DNA of 64,000 nucleotides from Ophiobolus disseminans (GCA_010093685.1 MU006231.1:172428-236427), one strand, 5' to 3'. Counted from the stretch's first letter, positions 32,342 to 43,235 are shown. Notes: a model not told the origin generated them from the sequence alone. Translations and numbers: made by a program.

Positions 32342-33749
32342 ACGCGTCGGTAGGTGATGAAGCCATTTGCAACATTACCGAGACTTTGCGAAGACCTTCA
32401 AGAGTGTGCATGAGAAATTGATGGGATGGCGACACGGAGGAATAGCCAGGGCGTCGGATCTGGATCATAGGTATGAACGGCGTTCTCAGCATGGACTTTC
32501 TGTTTTCAACATCATCTTTATCAGAAATGCTGCTACGGCAGGCAAGGTTGACGGATTGTCAAGGCGTCGTTAGCGCGGTGCTCAGGGCGTATAGTGGCTT
32601 TTATGACGATAGTGTAATTCTTTGCAGTTTGTGATCTACATCCACCTTATACCAGCATTGATCGTGATGTTTTCTGCCTATAGAAATTTTTGTACGCAGG
32701 AATCGCTTGCACGCGAGTGCGAGAACGGAGAAGATGCAGTAGAGTAGAGACCACCAGTATGAAGACTTACACTGCAATTCTTAGCGCGGAGGAGGTGCTT
32801 TAGTATGTCTGTGTGATTGGCTGGGGCTTTGAGCAGGGGTTTTCAAGATGAGCTTTTTTTCCACCCTTCCTAGAGTCGTAACATCTAATGCGCTCTTATT
32901 GCAAGAGTGTATATGCTCGTGTCTCGATCCTCCTTGTGTAAACGGAAACAGCTTTTGATTTGGTCAAGATAATTAAGTGTGCCCAGGCGGTGAGGAACTT
33001 CTCAGCCTAGTTAGCACTGCAATCTTTAGCGTGGAGGAGCGGCTGGCAGCTGAATGTCGCGTATATCTGTCAAAGTATCTTCTCTTAGCTTTCTTTAAAA
33101 TTATCAATGGCTCAAACATGCACTGGGTTTGTTAGCGCACACGGTTAGTCTTTCACCTTCTGCTAATTTAACGTACACTGACCGGACACGATACCTTCCC
33201 ACTACAATTGTAAGCGTGGGAGAGCAAAATCATGGGCAGAGATCATAGTAGGTATGATGTTGCTAGAAGGGACATCAGAAGATTTGACTTGGTGGTATAT
33301 CTATGTATTGACCGGTTTAACAAGGATCAAAGCACGTCTGAGTTCCCCAAGGGCGGATCAATTATCGTTGGGCTAATGCTGTTCATGTAGATGTGGCTTG
33401 CTCATTCATCCATGCTGTACCGTATTCCCCGCAGCGTTCAATTGGTGTGCACTGCAATTTCTAGCGTCACGGACGTGTTACATATAACATCGGGGGCTTT
33501 TAGCATAGGAACTCGAAACAGCCTTGCGGTAAGCTCACCGGCCCTGCGACAGGCTGACAACACGCGCAGGGATGTAAATTTATTATCCAGTCAGAGTGTG
33601 GATTCAGTTCCGAGCTTACAGTTACACTGTTGATGGTTTGCTTGGTTCACTGTGGCGTGGGGTCGAGGACGATGCAGTGGCGCCAGCTGCACTGTAATAC
33701 GGTTCTTAGCGCAAAAGGCCCAACAATCATTGCGCACTGCACTCCCGTC
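32342..33749. other. Gene-poor repeat region left of transposons
   Basis: No credible ORF in 1.4 kb. It carries the second cluster of CACTGCAAT repeats and leads directly into the pogo element. Confidence 0.5.
32770..33711 (+). repeat. Dispersed CACTGCAAT repeat, cluster 2
   Basis: Copies start at 32770, 33015, 33200 (diverged), 33450 and 33690 (with a 5 nt insertion in the middle), all on the plus strand. The core CACTGCAATNNTTAGCG is followed by a GGAGGA-type tail in the best two copies (32770 and 33015). A truncated CACTGCA lies at 33735, just before the pogo target site. Spacing is 184-251 bp. Confidence 0.55.
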
Positions 33750-33751
33750 TA

Positions 33752-33838
33752 AGCTAGCGCATATAGATGCCGGCCACCTAGGGTTTCCGGCCACCTCGGC
33801 AAAACGCGACTCCTGCACAGAACACGCGATATCTCCAC
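33752..33838 (+). repeat. Left TIR of pogo element
   Basis: These 87 bp are the exact reverse complement of 35453-35539. The repeat contains CCGGCCACCT twice (near 33770 and 33787). Confidence 0.95.
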
Positions 33839-33847
33839 TAATAGTTA

Positions 33848-35437
33848 CTACATTTGCCACTGAGTACACATAGATTCAAGCGCTGCAGCTGCAGTAACTA
33901 CTGCAGTTGTCTCTGTAGCGCTTGACACAGTAGATCTACTCTGTTGAGCAGCCAAAGTCTCAGCTGCGCGTATAGCCTCTCTGATAGTCTCTACCTCTGC
34001 GAAGCGTTGATTTGGATCTACCTGAACGCGCTTTCGAGGGCGCTGAGAGCTAGCAGTCTCTAGCTGCTGCTCAAGGCGTCTTTTCTCTGCCTCTAGTCCC
34101 GCGGCTCGAGTATTTGCTACTGCTAGTGCCTTACCTGCTTTCTGTAGCAGGAGCCTTGCCTTGCGACCTAGATTCTCACAGCTCTGCAGCTCGCGCTGAG
34201 CTATATAGAGATCCCTAGGCCCCTGAGGAGTTGAGAAGAAGCTCTGAGGCTGCTGCTGAGGCTGCTGCTGCAGTATCGGTGTAGTAGGCCTCTGGGAGAC
34301 CTGTGAGGAGGCAAGCACCTTATTTATATTAAATGGACAGAGGCCAGCTGCCTTCCAGCCAGCACGAATAACCCTCTCCGTAAGGCCTTCCTCCCTAGCT
34401 TGATAGTAACAGGTAATAAAGCGTTCCTTCTTAACAGGTGCAGCATCATCGAGTGAGGCAAGCTCCTGAATCTGGTGGCAATAGCTAGACTTGACTACAG
34501 AGAAAGGAGCAAGGTCTAGAGGCTGTAGGACGTGTGAGGAGTGCGCAGGTAGATAGAGGAGCTGTATCTGATGTAGCCTACAGAGCCACATGAAGTCAAC
34601 AGTCGCGTGGCTGCCGTGTCCATCCAGGATCAGTAGGCGATACCGGCCATCTCCTGCACCTGTCTCAGGGATAAATATCCGCTGTAGCCACTCAAGACCT
34701 ATCTCATTTGACGTCCATCCATTCTTAGAGGTTGTATAGAGCCAGCCGGGAACTAAGGCTGGGAACCAGGTAGTCTGCAGGCTCTGTCCTTTGAAGATAA
34801 CTGCGCACCGCAGTTTCTGCCCTACTCCTGATACACACTCAATTATAGAGACCCACTCGCGATTCTCTGGCGATCGAGTATAAGCCTTCTTTTTCCGACT
34901 ACTAGAGAGTACTCTGGTGTTGGCACATACCCCTAAGGCGAGCCCAGTCTCATCCATGTTCCAGGTGTCCTCAGTGCGTATATTCAGGCGTATCCTAGTC
35001 TTCTCAAAGAGCTCTAGGAAGGCGCGTACCTGCGCTGGAGTGGCTGCATCAGCTCTCTGAGCCTCTAGCTTTCTGCCAATAACAGAGGCGACGCGTGGTT
35101 GGCGCTTGATAAAGTGGGAGATCCAAAGCTTGCCAACAGGCTGGGTATCGCCGTTCATACGGAGGATTTGATTGGCCATTTCTCGGGCGCGAGCGTGTGA
35201 GGGAGGACAGGCGCATGCGTCTTCATCGAGGATCCAGTCTACTAGGAAGTCCTCCTGCGCAGGAGTCAATTGCTGCTGGTGCTGATGGCTGAGCGTGCTG
35301 TTTGACGCGCCACCAAGTCGGCCTTGTAGGGTAGATCGAGGGACATGGTAAGCCTTTGCAACAGCGCGTAGGCTAGTATAAACACCAGCGTTGTAATCGC
35401 TAATAGCTGCTTGGATAGAGAGCTCACGGGCATCCAT
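33848..35437 (-). CDS. Pogo/Fot1-family transposase
   Basis: An intact 529-residue transposase that nearly fills the element. The N-terminal helix-turn-helix (SLRAVAKAYHVPRSTLQGRL) is followed by a CENP-B-like second HTH region (LTPAQEDFLVDWI through VGKLWISHFIKRQP). The DDE_1 catalytic core has its acidic residues in WNMDETGLALG (~163), LLILDGHGSHATVDF (~272) and VLQPLDLAPFSVVK (~307), the DDD form typical of pogo. After the core come Q-rich and coiled-coil stretches. No stop or frameshift is present. It cuts and pastes its own element at TA sites. Confidence 0.95.
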   Translation of the reverse strand: MDARELSIQAAISDYNAGVYTSLRAVAKAYHVPRSTLQGRLGGASNSTLSHQHQQQLTPAQEDFLVDWILDEDACACPPSHARAREMANQILRMNGDTQPVGKLWISHFIKRQPRVASVIGRKLEAQRADAATPAQVRAFLELFEKTRIRLNIRTEDTWNMDETGLALGVCANTRVLSSSRKKKAYTRSPENREWVSIIECVSGVGQKLRCAVIFKGQSLQTTWFPALVPGWLYTTSKNGWTSNEIGLEWLQRIFIPETGAGDGRYRLLILDGHGSHATVDFMWLCRLHQIQLLYLPAHSSHVLQPLDLAPFSVVKSSYCHQIQELASLDDAAPVKKERFITCYYQAREEGLTERVIRAGWKAAGLCPFNINKVLASSQVSQRPTTPILQQQPQQQPQSFFSTPQGPRDLYIAQRELQSCENLGRKARLLLQKAGKALAVANTRAAGLEAEKRRLEQQLETASSQRPRKRVQVDPNQRFAEVETIREAIRAAETLAAQQSRSTVSSATETTAVVTAAAALESMCTQWQM

Positions 35438-35452
35438 TTTGATAGACTGTTG

Positions 35453-35539
35453 GTGGAGATATCGCGTGTTCTGTGCAGGAGTCGCGTTTTGCCGAGGTGG
35501 CCGGAAACCCTAGGTGGCCGGCATCTATATGCGCTAGCT
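35453..35539 (-). repeat. Right TIR of pogo element
   Basis: Identical in reverse complement to 33752-33838. The transposase ATG lies 15 bases inside this TIR, so the TIR probably also holds its promoter. Confidence 0.95.
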
Positions 35540-35555
35540 TATCGAGCTCTAGGTA

Positions 35556-36907
35556 CAGTACTAGTTCAAAAGTTTTGGTTGCCAAGCGCGAACACCAAAC
35601 CCACGCGTCGCAACACCTCAACTTCAACACCACATAACTATGCCGCCACATCGTCAGTTTGGTCAGGAATTAAATCAAAATGCGCGCAGAGGACCCAACT
35701 TGACATCTGCGCAACAACTTATAATTATTGCAAAAGCTGAAGCTGGTGCGACAGTGCGCAAGCTGGTAGAGGAGTTTGGGAGGTCAGCCAACTGCATCCG
35801 CACCACAATCCGACTTGCAAAAACTCGCAACACAACGCAAGAAGCACCTTGTTCTGGGCGGCTATCTATACTATCGCGTCACCAGAAAAACATTATTTAC
35901 TGGAAGGTACGCGCTGCGCCAAAGATAGAGTACTCAGAGCTCGCTGAAGTTGGGGTGTTTGCAAACCCAGATGGCTCCTTTACAAAGCTACCTAGCCGCT
36001 CTACATTATACAGGGCACTTAAAGAACGTGGCCTAGCTAATTTTCGCTGCAAAAGGCGTCCAAAACTTATGCAGGGGCATGCGTTAAGACGTCTTAAGTT
36101 CTGCAGGGCAATACCGCAACTTCCCATAGGCCCGGCGCACGCTCAAGTTTAGCGACGAGTGCTCAGTTGAGAAGGGCTCTGGCCACAATCAAGAGTGGTG
36201 CTTTTGCTTTCCATAGGAGAAATGGAAGCCAGAGATGATCGCAGCCCTGCCTACTAGTCGCAAGCCAGCTCAGATAGTATGGGGTGCTATATGGTTGGAT
36301 AAACGTGGTCAACCTTGCCGCAGCAAGCTGGTCATCATGGAGCGCGATCTTCATGCTCCCCGCCGTGGGTACAGCAGCCAAAGTTACATTGAGACGCTGC
36401 AGGAAGGACTTCTACCTCACTATCGTTGGTCTCAGCTCTTTATGCAGGATAATGCGCGCATACACACCTCGCGCGCAACGCGCGCGTAGTTGGCGCTGAA
36501 GCGCATTTGGACAATTGACTGGCCAGCTTATTCACCCGACCTCAACCCCATTGAGCACCTCTGGTGGCATCTCAAGAAGCGCATGAACAAATTCTATCCC
36601 TAGTATAACAACTATATAACAGGCCAGGAAGAGTGAGATGGCTTTTGCAGCGCATTGCAAGAGTGCTGGCGCGCAATACCCAGCAGGTTGATCAGGGCTC
36701 TCATCTTGAGTATGCCGCGCCAAATACAAGCCTGCCAACGCGCGCAAGGCTGGCAAACAAAATATTAATCACATGACTAGAGTATTCATACAAAGAAGCC
36801 AATATTATACCTTGTTGTGGGCAATTTTACCATAGAGAGGTGGTGCGCGCTTGGTTTGGTGAGGTGCTGGCCCAAGCTCAGCAACCAAAACTTTTGACAC
36901 GCGACTG
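35556..36907. mobile_element. Decayed Tc1-type DNA transposon
   Basis: The element is 1,352 bp between TA dinucleotides (35554-35555 and 36908-36909). Its ends match in inverted orientation: CAGT, then six differing bases, then a shared 16-mer (TCAAAAGTTTTGGTTG). The transposase inside is broken. The left end lies 16 bp from the right end of the pogo element. The ends are diverged, in contrast to the perfect pogo TIRs, so this insertion is older. Confidence 0.88.
35640..36780 (+). pseudogene. Tc1-like transposase, broken
   Basis: The first 170 codons (35640-36152) hold a helix-turn-helix DNA-binding region (AEAGATVRKLVEEFGRSANCI). The frame then shifts by one near 36110-36147. After the shift the DDE core reads FSDECSVEKG (first Asp), FMQDNARIHTSRATRA (second Asp) and WPAYSPDLNPIEHLWWHLKK (Asp/Glu). 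In-frame stops lie near 36213, 36487, 36601 and 36634, with more downstream. Several stops are TAG where CAG (Gln) would fit, which is the CpA to TpA change made by RIP, though the count is small. Not functional. Confidence 0.88.
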
Positions 36908-37108
36908 TATACCGAAACGCAAGCTTTATTCAAAATGGCCTATACTTCGCGTTGTGGAGTTGCAATCCAGGCTTGCCGTACATACAGTCCTCTTCAACAT
37001 CTTATCTGCACCAATCGGCCAAATGATATAAGCTGGTGTACATGGCTACGTGCATGAAGTCGCATTCGTCTTCCTCTGACCTTGAAGCATAGCCTGCAAG
37101 CAGTTAGG

Positions 37109-38903
37109 TCAAATAACGAGCACTCTTGTGAATCTTCTTACCTTCTTCTTTTCCCGACGCCGCTTCGCCTTCCGCATCGTCACCTCAATTTCCTGATACA
37201 GATATGCCAACAACGGAGGAATCCAGATAGTGATTGCGACAACTTGTCCGAAGCTCCAGTCCTTGCGGTCCATCATATCTAGCGACGTCGCGATCGAGAG
37301 AAGCGATAACTGCATGCCGATTCCCGCGAGGAAGCACAGCGTTGCGAAAACGTATATAGTGTTGTGTATAACTGAGTAGTGTCGGGAATTGTGCTGGTCG
37401 CTGCTTGAGGCGGTGGATTGTGCCGCTTCTGCATTCCGCACACTCGTCTTTGCGCCGTTTCTTTCCAATGTGCCCAGCTCTGTCGAATCTGGCCTATCGA
37501 CTGCTTGGTACTTCGCGTCTGTCTTGTTGCCAAAAGGTCTGAGCTCGGAGAGTCTCGTTCCGGATAATTTGGCTGCTAATATGGCCAGTAAACAGAGAGT
37601 CGAAAAAGTCCAAATGATGGGCGTGAGAACTCGGATTTTATGCGACTCCCTTGTGATACTTCCTTGCCCTAACTTGAAGTTATTCGGGCAGACCGCAAGT
37701 GCTGAGTAGCCGCCGCAAGCATCGAGCGAGCTCAGCTTATAGTAGAATTGTCGGTAAGCGCGAAACTCTTCTTCAGCCGTGATATCCTTGGTGTTGATCG
37801 GTATGATGTGCGAGTATAGTGTCCAGTAGACTATAGACGAGAGAAGCCAAACAACAGCTGTAAGTAGTACGATATCCAGACCGGATTTATGGTTGCACTT
37901 ATATAGTAGGAGCAAGGTGAAAACCACTGGTAAAACACCATTAGTTGCCAGTGGAACGAGCATGAATGTAGTCAGCATGTCTACGTCGAAGATGCCGTAG
38001 GTTAACGCCGCAATCTGGATGGTGGCGCTAAAGTAGCACTGCGCCTTGTGAAATTGTTCGAGGAACTCTTCAAACATCATCTGGTGAGTTGGAAGTGATT
38101 GCCGTGTCTCCTCGGCCTCCGTTTCGACTATTTCGACCTCAGAGTTCGTAGGCGTATGTTCTGATCCCGTGGTTGCTTTGCGTTGACGGTGCGTAGAGAA
38201 TTGGAAGCCGATGAATATGAACCAAAGAACTACAACAAACATGCATTGCATGATGTAAGAAGCGAAAACCTTGTAGCTGTTCAATGAAAGGTCTTTGAGA
38301 TCGGAACAGTAGCATGCTTACTCCGATGCCGACAACATCCGCATCCGCAAAAGGGAGGGACCGCTGTTGACCAGTACAAAGCTCTCTCAGACACTCATTC
38401 AATCCCGCCATGTTTGGTGTCGTGCCGTTCGTCAGCAAGTTGATGCCGGCACATTGGTAATTGCAGAAGGCAGGCTGCCTAGCATTTCGACAAGTTGCAG
38501 TCAGGCAATCTGTCACTGCAAGGGTGACATTTTTGCGTGCGTCAAGGGGTGCATCTCGAGGTATGTATTTTTCGACCGTTGAGACGATGCTCGGTTCTAG
38601 TGTATTCTGGTCGAGGTAGCCAGCTATATTCGGGACGTTGGCGCAGGTGAGATATCGGCGGATCGGGGCGACGCCATTGCCTTCAAGCCCGGTGTCCTGG
38701 AGTATTGAACCGTAGATGTAGTCAACTCTGGAGCAATTGGCAAGGCAATCGTGGCCGCAGCCGTTGGTGAAAACATTCGGATTATTAAAGATCTCGCGAC
38801 ACAACGAGGAATTCTGCTTGCTAGCAGAGCAGCAGTGGAAGTTTGAAGTAGATACGTTGCCGATGTCTGGGCAAAAGAGAGCATCAATGGGTTGCGAAGC
38901 CAT
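37109..38903 (-). CDS. Seven-helix membrane protein with cysteine-rich N-terminal domain
   Basis: I do not recognise a named family. The N-terminal ~190 residues carry about 17 cysteines and several NxS/T sequons (FHCCSASKQNSSLC, NGCGHDCLANC, FCNYQC), suggesting an extracellular disulfide-rich domain. After one intron near 38281-38326 (DVVGIG joined to VFASYIMQ) come about seven hydrophobic segments: FVVVLWFIFIGFQF, QIAALTYGIF, VLPVVFTLLLLY, IVLLTAVVWLLSSIVYWTL, IIWTFSTLCLLAIL, IYVFATLCFLAGIGM and VVAITIWIPPLLAYLY. The tail is basic (KAKRRREKKKVRR). A receptor-like topology is possible, but I see no GPCR signature. No signal peptide precedes the cysteine-rich part. It borders the transposon island. 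Confidence 0.65.
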
Positions 38904-39842
38904 GATGAAGCTTGTTTGAGGTTTCGGCGGATGATGTGGACGTTGGTTGCTCTATGCCAAAGCTGACGCGGAGAGTGAGCTTAAAAGGTTATTGCATCAC
39001 GTTGGGATGCCTGATGGGGGGCGGTCACAGATGTTAGTACTGCATATTGAATTGGGGTCCGAAATATGATGATTGGATGAACTCGACCGCTCATCGTTTT
39101 CAATCACGATTTGTGTGACAGACAGAAGCCTCAGCCCCAAGCTTCCTCCTGTGAGCTTGTTCGTAGGATCAGGATTGGACCTGCATGACGTCAGTGGCTG
39201 AGGCTCGCAGCTGGATGCAGATCCGACGATGTTCACTGGCTGCAATGCTGCAGCCTGAGAAGCGCACTAGCCCCCTCCAACTCAAAAGTTTGTGGGGTGG
39301 CATTCTCATAACACGGGCTTCAAAATTTCGGAAGCCATGGCCATATCTTCTCAAGGCGCGCGATCCGTCGTTGATGGTGCTGTGGGGGCCATGCCCTGAC
39401 ATTTCAACCGAAAGTAAGGACACCACCGTTTAGATAGCTTGAAAGGCCAGAGTGGCTCAAAGTTGAGGCCATGTCCTCGGTTTGGGAAGCGTTTTCTTCC
39501 ATCATTTGAATGTGGCGACGAAAGTGGTTTCGTGGCGCAGATACTGCCCAGGAGCGGTCGGCGGAAGAAAACCGCGAACTAGCGCCTTGGCGGCTATTTC
39601 TGCCGTCCTGTCTCTCCACGTGGTCAATCTGTCGCTTTGTGAGCCATGTAAGCGCAATCTAATTATTACATGCAAACTCCAAGAGAGAGACCATCTATCA
39701 AAGCTTAGCTGGGCTTGGTAGATTCTTCGATCTGGAACTCCTCTTGTTCGCCATGGTTACGATAAGTCTTCAGCACCCACCAGCATCCGTTCCTGAACGT
39801 CATATTTCTTCTACTGAAATGCACTAACTTGGAAACCTAGAG
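38904..39842. other. Intergenic, divergent promoter
   Basis: About 0.94 kb between the membrane protein (-) and the transporter remnant (+). No ORF with family character. Confidence 0.45.
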
Positions 39843-40857
39843 ATGTCTTTGATCATCTTCAGTTTTGTGGCTCTTCTTTCGTTCTGGGTCTTCTTTCCAT
39901 CACCCTTCCTCGATATTGCACTGCGTCTATTTTTTTACCAGGAATTCTCGTCAATCTCAGGAAGGAGCCATCATCATGTCCGACGCCAGCACAACACGCT
40001 CGCGCCATCGGATCTTACATCCATCGTCGATTCGCACACACCGGTTGAAATCCTACGCCTCGCCGAAACTGCAGGCGTCGCGAAAGCACGTCTATGGTGG
40101 GTCGACCTAAGCGTCAAATCCTTTTTCGGTGGGATAATCATCTCTCTCGGCGCAGGTTTTGATATCCTTATTGCCGGCGGCTCCCCCGGTTTACGCCAGA
40201 GTAATCCTAGCATGGCGACGCTCATCTCTGCACTCACATTCCCGATCGGCTTTGCCATCATCATGCTCACCAGCACGGAGCTGTGTACGAGTAATATGTT
40301 CGTCATGGCGTACTCGACCTTGAGGCGGCGAACCACACTGTACGACCTGGCTCGCAACTGGATCGTCAGCTGCATCTTCAATCTCGCTGGTTGTCTCTTC
40401 TATGCTGGCATTTTGTTCTACTGGGCCGATGTGCTTACAACTGATGCGCAGACTTCGTACGCTGTTACCCAGGCGGAAGTTCGCATGAACGTCAATTGGG
40501 GCTACAACGTAACTAAAGGTATCATGTGTAGTTGGCTTGTCGGACTCGCTTTCTTTTTCTTCACGCAAGGGCGCGACAACACATCCAAGATCTACGGGAT
40601 ATGGATTACCATTACTTGTTTCGTGGCAATGGGGTATCAGCATTCGATTGCGAACTACTTCTTGGTACCGATTGGTATGTTCTTATGGCACGAGCCTCGA
40701 CGTGGGATAGTTCATTTGGGCGTCTTGCATACCGGTTACGCTGGGCAATATCATCGGAGGCTCGTTCTTCGGCGCTTTTGCGATTTGGATGGCGTATGTG
40801 AGGCATGAGCCTTCGGTGCTGGAGAGGCAAGATGACAGACCGGCTAGTAAAGTTTAA
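39843..40857 (+). pseudogene. Formate/nitrite transporter, probably broken
   Basis: The frame encodes a fungal FNT-family channel: VEILRLAETAGVAKARLWW, FFGGIIISLGAGFDILIAGG, ELCTSNMFVMAYS and FFTQGRDNTSKIYGIW through ANYFLVPIGMF. Three faults are visible. The likely native start ATG at 39976 is one frame off the FNT frame. After PIGMF (near 40682) the homologous GTSLDVG text is in another frame. An in-frame TAG (40708-40710) stands where relatives have Gln or Lys before FIWASC. The remaining C-terminus (PVTLGNIIGGSFFGAFAIWM) runs in that second frame to 40857. A 46 nt intron skipping the stop is possible but would delete a conserved loop. Upstream codons from 39843 look like leader, not protein. 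Confidence 0.7.
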
Positions 40858-41586
40858 GGTATAGATACGAGGCTATGGCGGGACATTCAAATGTATTTTG
40901 TTGACGAAACGAGTGATGGGCGCTATTTAACCCCGCTATCTCCGCATAGTCTTTCTTTTTCGTCTCGTTCTGCATGAGAATCGATATGACGTCAGCCCTT
41001 CACCCCATTTGAGAACTTGAGCCCGCACAATGTTGCTATTGCTAAACCATAAAGATAGCATCCCAGTCTCCATGGATGATTGACGTACGGTCCTCGCCCG
41101 CTATCTTTCTTCCACGTTCTCCAAACTCACCTAAATAGATCCTTGTTTGCAGCGGGGCTGAATTGCGATCCCTTCAGACGCCAAGCTCTATGTAACAGTA
41201 CTGGGGCTTCACTCGTCAACTTCGACTCAGAGCAATCTCCTTCCATCTCAATCATGATTAGATGTGTTTCAGTGTGCTGCCTTGAAACGGGTCGCCGCTT
41301 CCTTCCCGCCATGTTGTGACATTTTCTCGGCGGTAGGCACCCGTGCAAACGCAGCAACTCACCGCTAAACCATATCCTCACCCAAGTGATAGTCGCACGG
41401 CGCCGCATAGTAGCGCGATTACGGCGATGTGTGGGTACGTGTAAACAGCAACAGCCTCACGCATTGGCCGCATAAGCTAGTATAAACACCTTCCCGGCTG
41501 CCTGCGACTTTCCTTACCTCGCACCACACCCACGCCGCTATCAACAAACTCATCAAACCACAACACCTCAACGACCTCAACCCGAT
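40858..41586. other. Intergenic, nothing recognised
   Basis: This 0.73 kb is upstream of the RBR ligase gene. The last 100 bases are CA-rich 5' leader. No ORF was supported. Confidence 0.45.
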
Positions 41587-42848
41587 ATGGCCCCGTCTAC
41601 GCGTGCCCGAAAGCAGCCCGTTCGTCGTGTCATCCACGATCCTCCTCCGGCCCGCGGCTCCCGTCACAATCCCTTCGTCCTCGAAGAGACGCCCGAACCG
41701 GTAGAAGAAGTGCAAGCCCCACCCGCATCATCCCGCAAGCCAAAACGAGGGCCTGTACCGCACATCAAAGCCGCCGCAATTTTCAAGCCTAAGGCGCAGG
41801 CGCAAGCGAAAGCACAACCAAAGATGAAGCTTCCGCTGACAAAGCGCGAATGTTCCATATGTGCCACAACTAAGTCGGTATCTCATTCATTCCGGCTGTC
41901 CGCAAAATCCGAAGTATGCAAGCACTTCCAGGACGTCTGTGGACTCTGCATCCAGAAGATGCTCAAGACAAAGATCGCAGACCGCAAACTGAGCGAGCCT
42001 GACCTGGCCTGTCCCTTACCGAAATGCGATCACGGTCTGGACACGGTAATGCTGAAGCAGGCCTGTATCAACAAGGAACTCGTCGGCCAGTATGAGCAAG
42101 CGCTTGTCAAACATCACCTCTCGGCCAACCCCAACTACATCGTCTGCCTCTCCTCCACCTGTGGCGCATACTTCTCCATCGAAGACTGCCAGGGTGACTC
42201 ACGTCGCAAGCGCACCACCAAACACAAGGCTGCATGTCCTCACTGCGAGTACGCGCTATGTCTCACATGCAACCGCCCGTGGCATGGAAACACAGGCTGC
42301 GACAAGGCCAAGCAGAAAGAGGATGCAGACTCGGTCGAAGAGATCAAGACCATGGGTGCAAAGCCGTGTCCAAAGTGTGGCTTGAACATCGACAAGGAGG
42401 GCGGATGCGATCATATGACGTGCAGTGCCTGTCGGCATAACTTCTGCTGGGAGTGTCTGGTCCCGTATCAAGACCCGGTGCAGCACGCTCCGGGTTGCAC
42501 ACATGGTCGACGCGACGTCGCTGTTGATCCTCGTAACTGGTATGCAGACATTCTCTGTCAGGTCATGTAAGGAACATGCTAACATCGTGCAGGGTCCAGG
42601 ACAACATGACTGATGCTCAAATTAACAATCTGATCGCACAGGCTCATGGACCTCACGGCCGGCCAGCAGCACGGCCGTTGCCAGCCGTGATGGCCGGTGT
42701 GCCAAATGCCATTCCAAATGGTATGCTTGGTATTCAGGGACAGGCTCAGCTAGCCCCCGGCGCACCTTGGTTTCCCCCTGCTGGTGGCTTTGGTTTCGGC
42801 TGGAACGTGTTCAACGGCATGTTTGGCGGAGGCGCTGGTGGTGGCTAG
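41587..42848 (+). CDS. RBR-type (RING-IBR-RING) E3 ubiquitin ligase
   Basis: Exons 41587-42539 and 42593-42848 give 402 residues. The 53 nt intron joins DPRNW to VQDNMTDAQINN in frame. RING1 is CSICATTK through CGLCIQKML and CPLPKC. The IBR runs from YIVCLSSTCGAYFS through CPHCEYALCLTCNRPWHGNTGC. RING2 is PCPKCGLNIDKEGGCDHMTC through CRHNFCWECL, with the catalytic Cys in GGCDHMTC. RBR enzymes take ubiquitin on this Cys as a thioester before passing it to substrate. The N-terminal ~85 residues are basic and disordered, and the C-terminus is Gly/Pro-rich (APWFPPAGGFGFGWNVFNGM). Substrate unknown. Confidence 0.9.
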
Positions 42849-43235
42849 TTCGAGACTTTCTATCTACTGGCGGTACACCAAGGGGGTTTGAGCGCCATAA
42901 CCACGCATAAAGGGTATCAATGGAGTTTGCAACATGGGTTCACGATTTACGGTCACATATAGCCTTCGAGCTGGACGCTTTGATACTCATATCTGAGCAT
43001 GATTTGAGTGTCGCGAAGGCAATTATAATTTCATCAACTGAAGCTTCTCGGTCATTTTTGTGGTACCATGTACATGTGTCTAAGGTATTTCTGACGGGCT
43101 GCTAGTAACCAATTCCATATTAATTTCTTTCCAATTAAACACCTTCATCACCACTTCGAACCCAACTCTAGTCCCATAATAACGTCAGCTCTCAGCCACT
43201 TCGCCGTCCGTCTCCGCCAACTTTACCGCTCGACC

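Larger units (their letters stand above)
33752..35539. mobile_element. Intact pogo/Fot1-type DNA transposon with 87 bp perfect TIRs
   Basis: The element is 1,788 bp. Its terminal inverted repeats at 33752-33838 and 35453-35539 are identical over 87 bp. It starts AGCTAGCGC and is flanked by the TA duplication expected of Tc1/mariner/pogo insertion (33750-33751 and 35540-35541). Each TIR contains a direct repeat of CCGGCCACCT separated by AGGGTTT, probably transposase-binding sites. It carries one uninterrupted transposase gene on the minus strand. Perfect TIRs and an open frame indicate recent insertion and no visible RIP damage. Confidence 0.95.
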
